Below, piece after piece: positions 35,658 to 47,271 of a DNA stretch of 64,000 nucleotides (its first letter is position 1; the number at the start of each line of letters is the position of its first letter). The position numbers and the translations under genes are program-made. The DNA is from Vinca minor (taxonomy: Eukaryota; Streptophyta; Magnoliopsida; Gentianales; Apocynaceae). Under the pieces are notes generated by a model. That model worked only from the letters and a program-made list of their open reading frames with translations. It had not been told where the DNA came from and made no database searches. The DNA lies in NCBI GenBank assembly GCA_026122235.1, contig JAOCZM010000290.1, positions 5,084,001 to 5,148,000 of the forward strand, in the 5' to 3' direction.

Positions 35658-38600
35658 TTATTTTTCGACAATGAATTCTTCAATTTCTATTCCAGTGTGT
35701 CGAGCCCCTCCTTGTTCTCTCAAGAAAATCGCATCTCCGACTTTTAGAGAGGTTACAGGGATTGCTGAGTGTTGCTTTCCTGATCCTGTACGAAGTGATG
35801 AAACCGATCATGCCTTGAAAAAGGCTGATATATGCAAATACAAAATGAACACCTTGCCAGATAAGCGAAATCTTACCTCCGATGGGGGAGACGAGTGCGA
35901 CTGTTTCAGCATTCTGTAAAAGAATGCTGTAAGTTTGATTCTCACCGTCTTTCTGTGGCAGCAGAACATGTCCATAAACAAACATCAGCTCATAAGCATG
36001 GCGAGAAGAAATTGAATCTATATCAGAAATAAAATTTTCCTTCAAAACTATTATATTCTGATGCAAGCACACGATCCTTTCTTTGCTAGTGTACATAAGA
36101 ATTTACTCTGCCGAATTCCTCCTAACAATTTTTATGGTTTTCTATGTAACTACAAATGTATGCTTTCTTACGAAATTTCAACTTCCTCTCACTTCCTTTG
36201 GATCCTTTGAAATGATTTTATAGTATCTATTTTAGGGTCAGTCCCTGATACTTGAAGACAAAATTAGCAGTTTGGATTGGTAAGTCGTACTTAGAATAGT
36301 GGATAGACAAATATTTAGTAGAAAAAAGTTGGCAAATAAAAATTAGTGTAACCTTGCATCAAGTTTTTGACAATCAGCTTTGTAGGGAATTTGGATATAG
36401 ACCTTTGCCTCCACAAGGACTAATGGTCGAGTTTCAATCTTCACCCGTCCAACAATAGTTGTACGTTGGATACCCTTTTGATCCACCACAATCACTTCCT
36501 TTCCTGCTTTTAGCTCGGAGAGGTAACTGGTCTTGCCTCCAGGAATGGCAACATAAGCATGAACTGGCCCCTGAAATCATTGGACGAACAGTGTTATGGA
36601 TGCTGCAGCCTCATAGAAATGTGGTGTCCATATAGAGTGAAACTTAAAAGGATTTTCTAGAGAACAGTAAGGAAAAGTATCAGCCTGGGGTAGGAAGATT
36701 GATCTCAACCTTATTTTCTATTTTGTGCTAATGAGCTCTGAAAAGTATTTCCATGGGCAATGCTCAGACGATTCCAATCAAAACAAGTTCATTGGTGCTT
36801 TGTTTGTCTTGAGTTTTGCGAGAGCAACAAAAACAAGTGTTTTAATCGAAAAGATCTCTGACTCCCTTCCTACACTTTAATCCCATGAAATGTAAATAAT
36901 TTCAAGCCAAACTTACCGCATTAACTCGAAAAGGCCTGCTAGAAATGTAATTTGACTCTAGGCATTCTGAGTGAACAAGGAAGAGTCCTCTAGCAAATGA
37001 TCCGACCTTAGCAAAGAAAAGTCTGCAGTAAGAATGTCATTTCTCTTCCAACAGTGAGTCTTTCAATACTCTACAATTAAATTATTACAGCACACATAAA
37101 CGGGATACAGATAACAAACCAGAAGACCTTCACCAGGTCTCATGAGGCTACAGAGATCAACACACACACGGTCACCCATTCCAGACATTTGAACATTGGT
37201 CACCGTTGCTTTGGTCAGGTTCAACAGACTGCTAGCTTCATTTCTTCTATCAAAATAGTCCTAAAAATACAATCACGTGAGGATTGGAGGCACAAAGGAA
37301 GAAAGCCTAGTAGAAGATATTACCTTCAGCTCCAAGATTGCTTTGACATCTTCAACTTTTAAAACTACACCTCCCAACCCCTGCTCCAAGGCCTATTAAA
37401 GAAAAACATAGACGAAAAATGTGAACTTTTCCCTTTCAGGAAGAGGGAGGGGACTGCATGGTAAAAGAACCTAGAAACTGCTCTGACCATCCAGTTCCTT
37501 TAGATCTAAAGGTTCAGAAATGCCCAAAAATATGAAGCATACGCTACCTCAAGAAAAATCTGAGCTTCAGATGGTGTTTTGGAGACTGCCAAAACAGTTT
37601 TCTCTGTGCCATGAAACGCGGCAATAATATTTTCTGCAGGGATCACCTAGAAACATGCATAAGCAAGAGAACAAAGTATAGACAATCTAAATTACACTGA
37701 AATTCTTGTACTTGTGATCCCGTAAATCGAAACAAACAAAAGAATCATAATAGGAAATAATTTTAGATGTAACATCAGCAAGAATTGTGTACGAAGGAAT
37801 ACTGGATTGCTGCACCAGGAAATTGCTTTTAAGGCTTCAAACTACAAGCATACAGTTGAGCAAAAAATAGTTCATGCAGAATTAATAACAATTGTTATAT
37901 AGCATAGACAGACATATCAGTATGACAATGTTGCTGCAGATAAATGGGTGCAGTTATGTGAATGCATCATCAGGAACCACACAATCTTTCAGATTCAGAA
38001 GAAAAGCTCACTAAACTACCTGCCAATCTAGAAGATTAACAATAACAGTCTCTGCCTGCTCATCCGATGGTTGTAGTTTCTCTAATTGCTGCGGGGAAGA
38101 AACATCCGAGCAAACTGCGATTCTTCTTTGCTCACTATCAAAGACCTCTCCTCCTTCAAGGAATAGAGGACATATGAACGCCATTGCTGCACATTTCAAA
38201 GCTAACTGTCAGATGAAATTTATTATCAGAAATAGACCGACTTTGGTTCAATTTGATGCCAAAATCCGCAACACTAAAGCTCAAATCTTTACATACAGAA
38301 CGAAATCATAATCCCTCCGTCGCAGATTGAATGTACACTTTTGAATAGGAAATTGGACAGTAAATGTAGTATTTCACATTTGCATACAAACTTCATTCAA
38401 ACACACGTATTCTTTCACGAAAATCAACTATATGCCCCATTGAAACTAAAAAAGATACTCCCTCCATTGCATAATATAACTCATTTATGACATTTAACGA
38501 AAATTAAGGAAGCAAAAAACAAGGTACTTGGTCAAAATATTAATATTACTATCTTAAATAGGAAGGACTTGGATACCACTGATTCTATTTAAGAGAGAGT

Positions 38601-39421
38601 AATAGTAGGACTTGATACCACTAATTCTATTTAAGAGAGTAATATTGATATTTTTACTAACAAAATGCTCCATACATTTCTTAATATAATATTTTTACGA
38701 CATGTAGCGAAAATTAAGGTAGCAAGATATAAGATTTGTTTTAATCAAAATATAAATATTACACTCTTAAATAAAATCGTATACAAATACTATTTAAGAT
38801 AATAATATTGATATTTTAGTTACAAAAACACTCTATTTTTTATTTACTTAATCTTCGCTACAGGTACTAAACACTTACATTATGGAATGTACGTAGTAAA
38901 TTTTAACTAAAAAGTGAGAATCAAAATACAGATATTAGAGAGAGAATTACAAGACCACTGGGCGGCGAGGTCTCGACGGTTTGAGGGGAAAATGAAAGTG
39001 TTCCAGCCTCTTTCAACAGAAGCCGTCATGACATCCTTGTTCTCCGTCCAAATCCACACTAATTTCTTGCTCCAATTTGAAGAATTCGAAGCATTGCTGC
39101 TGATGCTATTACTACTAATATTATTAGCACACATTATTGCAGTTGCAGAACCTCGGAGATTGCTAAAAAGCTGCGCCGCCTTCTTCCTTTTCTTGTCAAT
39201 GGTGATATTAATACAGATATGAGATATTGATGGATTGAACAATCTGCAGCAGTAAACCGAGTTTCCTGGAGATTGTTTATGGAATTTGTTAATCCTTATA
39301 TGAACAGCGGATTGATTAAGCCCTAAATTTAAACCTAAGTACGAAATTAATTAAGGAGTGAACCTGTAGAACCAACGCCGGAGAGGAGGTAAGAAGATGA
39401 AGGTAAGAGAAGAAGATCCAT
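35658..39421 (-). CDS. 3-dehydroquinate synthase II-like protein, probably plastid-targeted
   Basis: Homologue of archaeal-type dehydroquinate synthase (DHQS-II, AroB'), which makes 3-dehydroquinate from an amino-deoxy-heptulosonate. Plants also have ordinary DHQS, and the role of this protein in plants is, as far as I know, unsettled. Ten exons on the minus strand: 39421-39364, 39265-38951, 38186-38020, 37646-37548, 37392-37324, 37260-37120, 37006-36917, 36570-36403, 35952-35877, 35764-35658. Phases agree throughout, giving 429 residues. The start MDLLLLPSSSYLLSGVGSTG and the following Ser/Lys-rich segment look like a transit peptide. The body begins VWIWTENKDVMTASVERGWN and includes EQGLGGVVLKVEDVKAI, MGDRVCVDLCSLMRPGEGLL, VGSFARGLFLVHSECLES, RPFRVNAGPVHAYV, ILLQNAETVALVSP and GGARHTGIEIEEFIVEK. 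The stop is 142 bp from the convergent VPS29 stop. Intron 2 holds nested MITEs, and a Mutator-like element sits 115 bp upstream of the ATG. The first intron was placed by frame only and is the least certain part. Confidence 0.9.
38458..38893. mobile_element. Stowaway-like MITE family T, nested or tandem pair
   Basis: Begins CTCCCTCCATTGCATAATAT and ends near TATGGAATGTACG. Two copies of the core (GCGAAAATTAAGG or ACGAAAATTAAGG, then TCAAAATATTAATATTAC or TCAAAATATAAATATTAC) occur at about 38498-38555 and 38705-38765, so one copy seems inserted beside or in another. Lies in intron 2 of the DHQS-II-like gene. Confidence 0.55.
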
Positions 39422-39536
39422 GTGCTAAATGCTAACAGGCGGACTCGTCTATTTTCCTATTTTGTTTCCGATTCATGGTGTAGTTCGAAATCTAATTAAA
39501 TATTTACTTTGAATATAAATGAAGTGTTAAATTATA

Positions 39537-40518
39537 GAGAAAACAGCATCATTCGTCTTCCAATTGATTTCAATTAACCTTGAAAATCTCTTTATAATTT
39601 TTGCTGCATAAATAATCCCTAAACAATTTACGTTCAATACACAGAGTCCTAGCCACCATTAATGCGGCGGAATCCGGACAATTTCAGCATGTGCTTTAAA
39701 ATGAGGGTATAATTGTCATTTCATATTTAAATTTTTTTTAAAAAAATCTTCTTCTCCACTATCTTCTTCTTCTTCTATCACCACCGCCCCCGCCCCAAAC
39801 ACGCATCCTCCTTCAAACATCCAAAGTCGTTGTTTGTCGATAGTGGTACGTCGTCAATGGCCTGAGCAGCTGATATCCATCCGCATATTCCAGAAATCTT
39901 CTCCCAATTCAATTCGGTTACAAACTTTAAACCAAGACTTGAAGTTCAAACCACGATTCGGTTACAAACTTCAAACCAGCCTATGGACCTCAGATTTTAT
40001 CCAATAATGAAAATGGGTTTCTTGTTTTTCCCCCTCTTTCACAAATTCATCTTTAATGGTTCTAGGTAAAAGATTTGAGATATTTTCTTGAAGCTCCAAA
40101 AGACCAAGCAGCAAACCCACAAAAATCAATGGAAAAGTCAGAAAATACATGGGCCTCTTTTTATGTGGGTGAGTTTTGGATATGTGTTTGGATGCTAAAT
40201 TTGAGCTATAAGCAGTGGTGAGATTTGGAGTTTGTTAGGTGGAGGAGGAAGGTGGCGGCGGTGGTAAGAGTGAGAGGAAGAATAAGAGAGTTGTGAGTTG
40301 GGATTTTTTATTAATTAATGAAATGACAATTATATCCTTGTTTGTTAGAGCATGTGCACTGCACATGATTAAGTTGGCCAGAAACCACCGCGAAAGTGGT
40401 GGTTAGGACTTTGTGTACTGAACGTAAATTGTTTAGGGATTATTTATGCAGCAAAAACTGTGCAGGAATTCTCGAGGCTAATTGAAAAAAGTTGGAGGAC
40501 GAATGAGATTGTTTTCTC
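39537..40518. mobile_element. Mutator-like non-autonomous element A, long terminal inverted repeats
   Basis: 982 bp between perfect 9-bp direct repeats TAAATTATA (39528-39536 and 40519-40527). Left end GAGAAAACAGCATCATTCG and right end CGAATGAGATTGTTTTCTC. The inverted repeats run about 190-200 bp each: GCATAAATAATCCCTAAACA pairs with TGTTTAGGGATTATTTATGC, and TAATTGTCATTTCAT with ATGAAATGACAATTA. The middle (about 39725-40317) is CT-rich at left and purine-rich at right, with no transposase and no clear frame. Structure and duplication size fit a Mutator-like, possibly Pack-MULE, element. Confidence 0.85.
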
Positions 40519-42615
40519 TAAATTATACTCACTATCACAAATTAGTACTAATAAAAATGTATATTTAATTTTAATTAAATAACCCCGTCATCTAAAATTA
40601 AATGTTATATTTTTATTTTTATTTGTCTCAAAATGAATATTAGTTCTTTTTAAATGGACATATTTTCTCCTTAAACTCTTATAAATAATCTCTTATATTT
40701 AAGGAAGTAAGCTTTACTAATTGATGGTCCTACCATTAGTTTTAAATAATGAGGATATTATGGTCACTCGCTAACTGATGGTCCTACCATTACTCTTCTT
40801 AATTATGTTGAAAGTCAAACGTGAATATTCAATTTGAGACGGAAGTAAGAAGTATTTTGTTTTTCTGAAAAGATATCAGCGATCTGCTGTTATAATTTTT
40901 TTTCACTTTCTCACACTAGCTTGGAGTAGGTATTGATAGTGATTTTTACAAACTAGACTAAAACTTTTCAATTTTTGGATGACCTTTTCAAAAAAAAAAA
41001 AAAAAAAGAAGCATGTTTATAAGGTCGAATGTCTCAAACCTGATACCTATTGTTTCGAGTCAGAAGTGTTGCACTAATTGTACTAACATTGTTTGATCAG
41101 AGTTGATCTTTAGAAAAATGTTAACTTACTAAGGAAAAAACAAAACAAATTAAAATTTGCAAGTTGTTGTTTATCATTTTTCGTAATGGTTCACGAGTGA
41201 CAAATTTTTAATTTGGCCTCCAATATCAGAATTTTAGCTCCGCCACAACTCTCTTCCATAGAAAATTTTAAACCATAAGATTCACATCATACTAAAATAA
41301 CCTCCTTATAATAATTGGAAGCAATGTTGTCATGCTAAGTTTGTATTTATGGGATTCTGTTCTCCATGCTAGAAGAAAATTTCAGGAATTTACATTTTCC
41401 TTCTAGTACGTTAGTTCGAAAATCCTGATTTTTGTTAATTAATTTGTTTTTGGATGGCAAGACATAGCTAGTCAATTTCATCTGATTAAATATTCATAAA
41501 AAAAAAAAAACAATTTCATCTGATTAAATCAAGTAAGTAAAAAAAAAAAACAAAAAAGGCAAAACAATGAATAAATCAAGATGCCCAAAGGGCAAAGTCA
41601 AAGTCTTGATAGTAGGGGGCATATATGGTGATTTCGAATATGATGTGGTGTGTTCTGTCATCAAACAGTGATTGGCAATTAGTACATTACTAATATTTCT
41701 TTTGTTAATGCATTCCAAGTCAATAATAATTACACAATATAATACTCCCTCCATTCCCTATTAATTGTCGTTTAGGAGATATCTAGGTATCCAAATTAAT
41801 TGTCGTTTAAGGTTCTTTTATTAGTTGTCAACAATTTATTCCAATTATACCCTCAATATTTTCCTTTCTTTTCTTTATGACGTAGAAGTGAGAGAGAGGG
41901 AGGGTGGGGTAATATTGGAAGTTTAGGTGGAAATGACAACTTCCTTAATTTTCTCAAATTGTCTAAAGAGTCTTATATTTAGGAATGGAGGGAGTATGGT
42001 ATAACAGTGTCATTTACATATGCAGACAAATTCTTAAATGGATAAGCCCCATCTAAGAAAAAATTATCCCAAAAAATGCATGTAAAAGTCGTCTTTGATT
42101 TTCATCATCAAAAAATGTAGCACGCAACCAACGAGACCTTATTCAAGCGGTAAGATATGAGCTCTCTCAATCAAATATTGTCAAATGCAAAAATGAAAAT
42201 ATATCGCATGTTTGTCGGTTGGGTAGGTTAAAGTGCCGTTAAGATCTCAATTGCATTAGTCGAATTAAAATGTCTAGATATTAATAACAAAAAAAGTAAC
42301 ATGTGTTTGCAAAAATTCTTACTGAGTGAATTGAAAAGTGTTATTAAAATCTCAATCGGATTAGTCAGTCAATGTCTGAATAACTATAAAAAAATAAAAA
42401 ATAAAATAAAAAATTGTAACACGCAAAAGTAATCATATAGAACTTCTCAGAAAGAAGTAATCTTTAGAAATTGAATTTCAATTAAAAATGACAACAATTA
42501 AATAAAAACCATCAGACGAGTCATGGAAGCTGAGATTAATGTATTTAAATACAAACTCGTGAAACGATATTCTTGTAGAAACACATAAAAAACAAGCAAA
42601 AGCTTTACTTTCACG
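40519..42615. other. Interval upstream of the PQQ-type gene
   Basis: AT-rich sequence. 40560-40855 has weak Stowaway-like ends (ATTTGTCTCAAAATGAATATTA / ATTCAATTTGAGACGGAAG). 41745-41994 is a MITE. 42125-42160 carries an A-box-like SINE fragment (TTCAAGCGGTAAGA). A TATA-like palindrome GTATTTAAATAC at 42541-42552 lies 64 bp upstream of the PQQ-type ATG. Confidence 0.45.
41745..41994. mobile_element. Stowaway-type MITE, copy 4
   Basis: 250 bp, TA on both sides, ends CTCCCTCCATTCCC and GGAATGGAGGGAG; same orientation as 1575-1825 and the closest to an intact consensus. Confidence 0.88.
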
Positions 42616-42760
42616 ATGGTATATCTAAGCACAATTCCACTTCAAAGATTTTTCAGTAATTTTCTCCTTTTCCTCGTTGTTTTTCATTTGGTGATCAGAA
42701 ATTCTATTGCTAATCCATCTCCAAATGTAAGATCTCTTCTCTCTTTCCCTCTCTGCATAT

Positions 42761-42793
<33 letters not shown>

Positions 42794-45700
42794 GCTAACA
42801 TTTTCATTTTAATTTTTTTATGGTATAAATATCGAATTTAAGACCTATTATTCTCAATTAGAAGTACTGCAGTTAGTGCGCTAATTTACCTTGTGATAAA
42901 ATTAGATACTGATACATATATTGTTCAGCTGATTCATTATCAGCACACAAATGAGTTGAGAACAAAAAAGAAGAATTGCTAGTTTCAGAAGCAAAGACAA
43001 AAGTCATTTTCAATTGGAGAACAGCTATTTTATACAGTTAGTCAATAATTGAAATTGCATTATTATCGTACTTTAATATATATATTTATATTTGTTTATT
43101 TCAACACCGTAATTGCTAGGTTATGGAGACAAAATGTCAATTTTGTAGGTTTTTCTGCTATAAATTGTTGATGTAAAATTGTAATTATAATTTTATTCCT
43201 TTTTATAAATAGTCTAACTATATAACCTAAATATAGTATCTTGACATAGTAAATACGCCAATATAAATTTTTTGTTCCCGTTCGGTATCCTATTTCCTGT
43301 GCCACTAATAAGAAATTAACATGCCTTAATTTTTTAATTAGAAAAATTATAACCTAAAATAAATAGTGAAACCCGTTGGGAAACGTGAATACATGATAAT
43401 CATCTATTCGTAAAGATAGAGAATAGGGCACATAATGAAGACATAAGATTTTTTGCCTAAATATACTGGTTTGGTAGTACTACAGAAATAGTCAATTCCT
43501 TCACGAAGGAGGTTAACAAATTCTTGTATTTTTCTTTATTGTTTTCAATCTCGTTTCTCTCTCTGTTTATTTCCTAACGTAATCGAATCCCCTTCCTCGA
43601 CTGTCTCTCTATGTTAACATTGTTATTGATTGTAGTTGCACAAAAACAAAATTTCAACTTCAAAAAATTGGGTAAACCACGGGGGAGACATATACAATCG
43701 AAGATACGCCAAGTCGGAAACAAAGATTAGCCCTTCAACAGCTTCAAAGCTGCGGCTGAAATGGAAATTCTACGCCGGGGCAGATATCACAGCAACTCCG
43801 GCAATATACGACGGAATAGTCTATTTTCCGAGCTGGAATGGGAATCTGTACGCAGTAAAAGCCGATGATGGATCCATTGTTTGGAAGAAGAACGTAAAAG
43901 AGTTGACTGGGCTCAATTTTAGTGTTACTCTGGCGAATGTGAATACTACTGTGGCTAGAGCTACTCCGACCATAGCCGATGATTTGTTGATTGTCGGAAT
44001 TTATGGACCGGCTTATGTGATTGCTTTAAAACGAGCTACGGGGGAGCTGGTCTGGTCTACGCAGCTGGATTCCCATCCATTTGCTGTTGTCACCATGTCC
44101 GGGACCTATCACCAACGGTAAGTTGTAGAGGTGTTCATGCTTAGATTTTACATATTTTTCAGTTTTGTTCGGTTTGTTTTTGCTTTAAATTAATCTGAAA
44201 CCAATCAAATGTACCGTTAAAATCAATTTGAATTTGTCGGTTTCATTTTTCCTTAACGCCCCTAGTAAGGTGGACATTTGCTCTGATAATTTTTGTTTAC
44301 AAATATTAAAATTTGAAGAACAAAAGTTGGGACCTCGAAATGATAATAATTTTTTTAAGACAAAAAAGTCACAGATAATTAGGGGTAGAATCAGTCTAAT
44401 ATTATGGTCCTACTTCCATCATGATGGTCCCACGCCCCTTAACATTTGTTCGGTGATTTTTTTTTTTTTTTAATGGAGAGGGGATACAGGAATCCATCAC
44501 CCCTGTGATGGAATAGTCTTATTATTGGGCTATTCTGATTCCCATGTTCGGTAAAATTTACATTTGCATGTAAGTCGACAAATACTATGAATCAATGAAT
44601 CGGTCCACTCCTAATTTTCCGTCCTTTAGTTTTGAGAGGGGGTTTGAGAGGGGGAGGCGGTCTATTTGTACCTTTACCAAAGTTAGGCCTAAACATGCGA
44701 AATAGGTATTGTGCTGAGGAGATGAAATCCTCCGTACTTTGAAAAACTTTTTGGACCGTTAAATCGACTGATCCAACGACTCACATATTAACTATTTTGG
44801 TTCATCAATCTTGAAAACCCATTCAAAGACATGAATTTAGTTCATAATAGAATTTTGCATAACAACATTATCTAACTAGTCAAGAAATTTCATGCATAAA
44901 TTACAGCGGTTTCTATGTGGGAACATCCTCAAGAGAAGAAGGCGTACCAGTTGAAGAATGCTGCACATTTCGTGGTAGCTTTGCTAAATTACACTCCCAA
45001 ACCGGAACCATTTTGTGGAAAACCTTCATGCTACCGGAAAACCACGGAATAATCGGAGGATACGCCGGAGCAGCCATTTGGGGAAGCAGTCCTTCCATTA
45101 ATCTTAAAAAAAACCTCGTTTACATAGCCACCGGAAACCTTTATTCCGTACCACCACATGTCGAGAAATGTCAGGAACAACAGAATAATTCTACAAATCC
45201 TGATATTTGTATCGAACCGGAGAGTCACTCGGAATCAATTCTGGCCTTAGATTTGGACTCTGGAAAGATCAAATGGTATAATCAGCTGGGCGGCTATGAT
45301 GTTTTCATCGCCGATTGCGAAAATTCTTCAAACCCTAACTGTCCTCCTGGCCCTAGCCCCGACGCCGATTTCGGGGAGGCTCCGATGTTGCTAAATGTAC
45401 GGACTGTTAATGGAACTAAACAAGATATTGTAGTGGCGGTTCAAAAGAGTGGAGTTGCATTTGCTCTAAATGCTGATGATGGAAAGAAAATCTGGTCCAC
45501 AGTAAGTCAGAAAAGTGAACATTCAATTTTATACTGAATTTACATTTTGGTTTTGCTCATGTCATGCACTGCGATAGTTATGTAGGAGAGTACGGCTATG
45601 ATGCATAACATGTTTTTTCAGTACGTAAGAAGCAATTTTTATTGTTTTGGTCCGTTGAAGCATGTTCTTTTATATACTGAAAAAAAACGTGTTCAACATT

Positions 45701-46728
45701 ATAGCCGTTAACAGTTTAGGAATAGGTCATTTGAGCCAGTAGATCAACCACCAAAGCTCCGAGTGTGGAACGGAAAATTTTTTGTATGTGCAAAACGGAT
45801 TCTCATCTATTGAATTAAAATTTGGAAGTTGAAATTGATTTTTAAAAAAATCTGTTTATTTTAAAAAACACATGTTCGCCGAATACCTGTTCTTTAGCAA
45901 AAAAACACATGTTTTCAAGACAAAAAAAAAAAATGTTCCGCACATACTGAAAAAAATATATTTCGCATAGGAGCCGGACGGTAGATCAACCGACTTATTC
46001 CTACCTAAACATCTATCAGGGTGATTATTCCTAAAAAAATCTTGGGGCGAACCTGATAAAAAAAATTTGAACTACATATAAAAATTATTATATATTACTA
46101 TATCTATTAATATTTTTAAAAATCTCGGGACGACTGACCTGCCCCTAAATCGTCCCTGAACTGGTTGGATCAAACGCCCCGGTGGGACAGACGGTGTTAA
46201 CAAAAGGTTGTCGGGACTAGAACCAAAATGTAAGATTTCGGATACAAATTTGTCTGATCATTTTGGGATTCTTGGACTGAGAAAGAGGTTTATATATAGG
46301 TAGCTGGTCCAGGAGGCATTGGCGGAGGAGGAACTTGGGGAGCTGCCACGGATAAGAAGAGGATCTATACCAACATTGTTAATTCTAATCAATTAAACTT
46401 CACACTTTTGCCATCCAAGGAAGTGATCACCGGCGGTGGCTGGGTGACGATGGATGCTCAGACCGGGAAAATCCTCTGGTCAACCGCAGTTCCTAATAAC
46501 GGCGCCTCAAATCCTATGACTGTGGCCAACGGTGTACTCTTTGCAGGTTCAATGTTGCCAACTGGTCCTGTATATGCCATCAGTGCCAAGACTGGGAAGA
46601 TATTGTGGTCTTATGAGACCGGCGCCACCGTCTATGGTGGCATGTCTGTGAGCAAGGGATGCATATTTGTTGGACATGGCTACAAGGTAAATGAAGGAAC
46701 ATACCTCTTCGCCTTCTGTGTCGAATGA
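42616..46728 (+). CDS. Secreted PQQ-type beta-propeller protein (quinoprotein dehydrogenase-like)
   Basis: Four exons, 42616-42726, 43636-44117, 44907-45501 and 46300-46728, in matching phases, encode 538 residues. Exon 1 is a hydrophobic leader (FSNFLLFLVVFHLVIRNSIA) consistent with a signal peptide. The rest is a series of blades of the pyrroloquinoline-quinone type with the tryptophan-docking pattern: LYAVKADDGSIVW, VIALKRATGELVW, LHSQTGTILW, ILALDLDSGKIKW, FALNADDGKKIW, MDAQTGKILW, ISAKTGKILW. Bacterial relatives include polyvinyl-alcohol dehydrogenase; plant homologues are annotated only by this similarity. A Cys-Cys pair occurs in VEECCTF, and further cysteines (VEKCQEQ, DICIEP, ADCENS, PNCPPG) suit an extracellular disulfide-bonded protein. 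Whether it binds PQQ or has any enzyme activity is unknown. Intron 1 holds a CT microsatellite and a family G MITE; intron 3 holds a family H element. No lesion is seen. Confidence 0.9.
42762..42791. repeat. CT dinucleotide microsatellite
   Basis: About 15 uninterrupted CT units in intron 1 of the PQQ-type gene, 36 bp after the donor site. Confidence 0.95.
43267..43462. mobile_element. MITE family G, copy 3 (inverted)
   Basis: Reverse-complement relative of 7147-7322: AAGAAATTAACATG, TTTTTTAATTAGAAAAATTA, TAACCTAAAATAAATAGTG. Ends TTTTTTGTTCCCGTTC and ACATAAGATTTTTTGCC resemble family F ends. Located in intron 1 of the PQQ-type gene. Confidence 0.5.
45750..45982. mobile_element. Family H element, copy 4
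   Basis: 233 bp between perfect 9-bp direct repeats AGATCAACC (45741-45749, 45983-45991). Ends ACCAAAGCTCC and GGAGCCGGACGGT. Interior includes AAACACATGTTCGCCG and AAACACATGTTTTC, the motif amplified in 23059-23622. Lies in intron 3 of the PQQ-type gene. Confidence 0.78.
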
Positions 46729-47271
46729 ATCAATTTTCTGTAAGTTGTTTTCCCCTTTCTGGTTTGGTATCATCGTGACAGCTTCATAACAAGATCCGTG
46801 TACTTCATTGAAATGCAGACAAGTCAACCAATTTGGTTCTGGTGCTGAGAAACATCGTGATGAAACAATCTGGATCGTCGAGTCATTTGATCCGATGTTT
46901 TAGACAGCTATCTTAAACACCGCATCAAAGGCCACTGCGACCCTGTTTGATTCAGCATGGTACTTTACAATGAATCTGTCAGCACCGGAACCAGATTGGA
47001 AGTCAAAAACCAAACAGCCAACTAACGGTATTAAAAAAATAACGAAGAATTTTAATGAACAAAGCACACAAAATAAGGTTACAAGAAAGCTGCACAACTC
47101 TGGTCCAACACAACTATACATTCCCTCATAATACCAGGAAAACACTCGGGCAATATGCAAACTGATGTTATTGTTTAGATCCGTTCGGATGTTTTTACAC
47201 ACAGAATTTAGACAACAGCTACAGTCACAAAATGCTCAAACAATTTGTAGACAATAATCAGATTGCAGAAC

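Noticed and set aside
41745..42000. Promoter or enhancer role of the conserved CTCCCTCC block
   Set aside because: The block recurs elsewhere as a complete TA-flanked Stowaway element, which explains it without a regulatory role.
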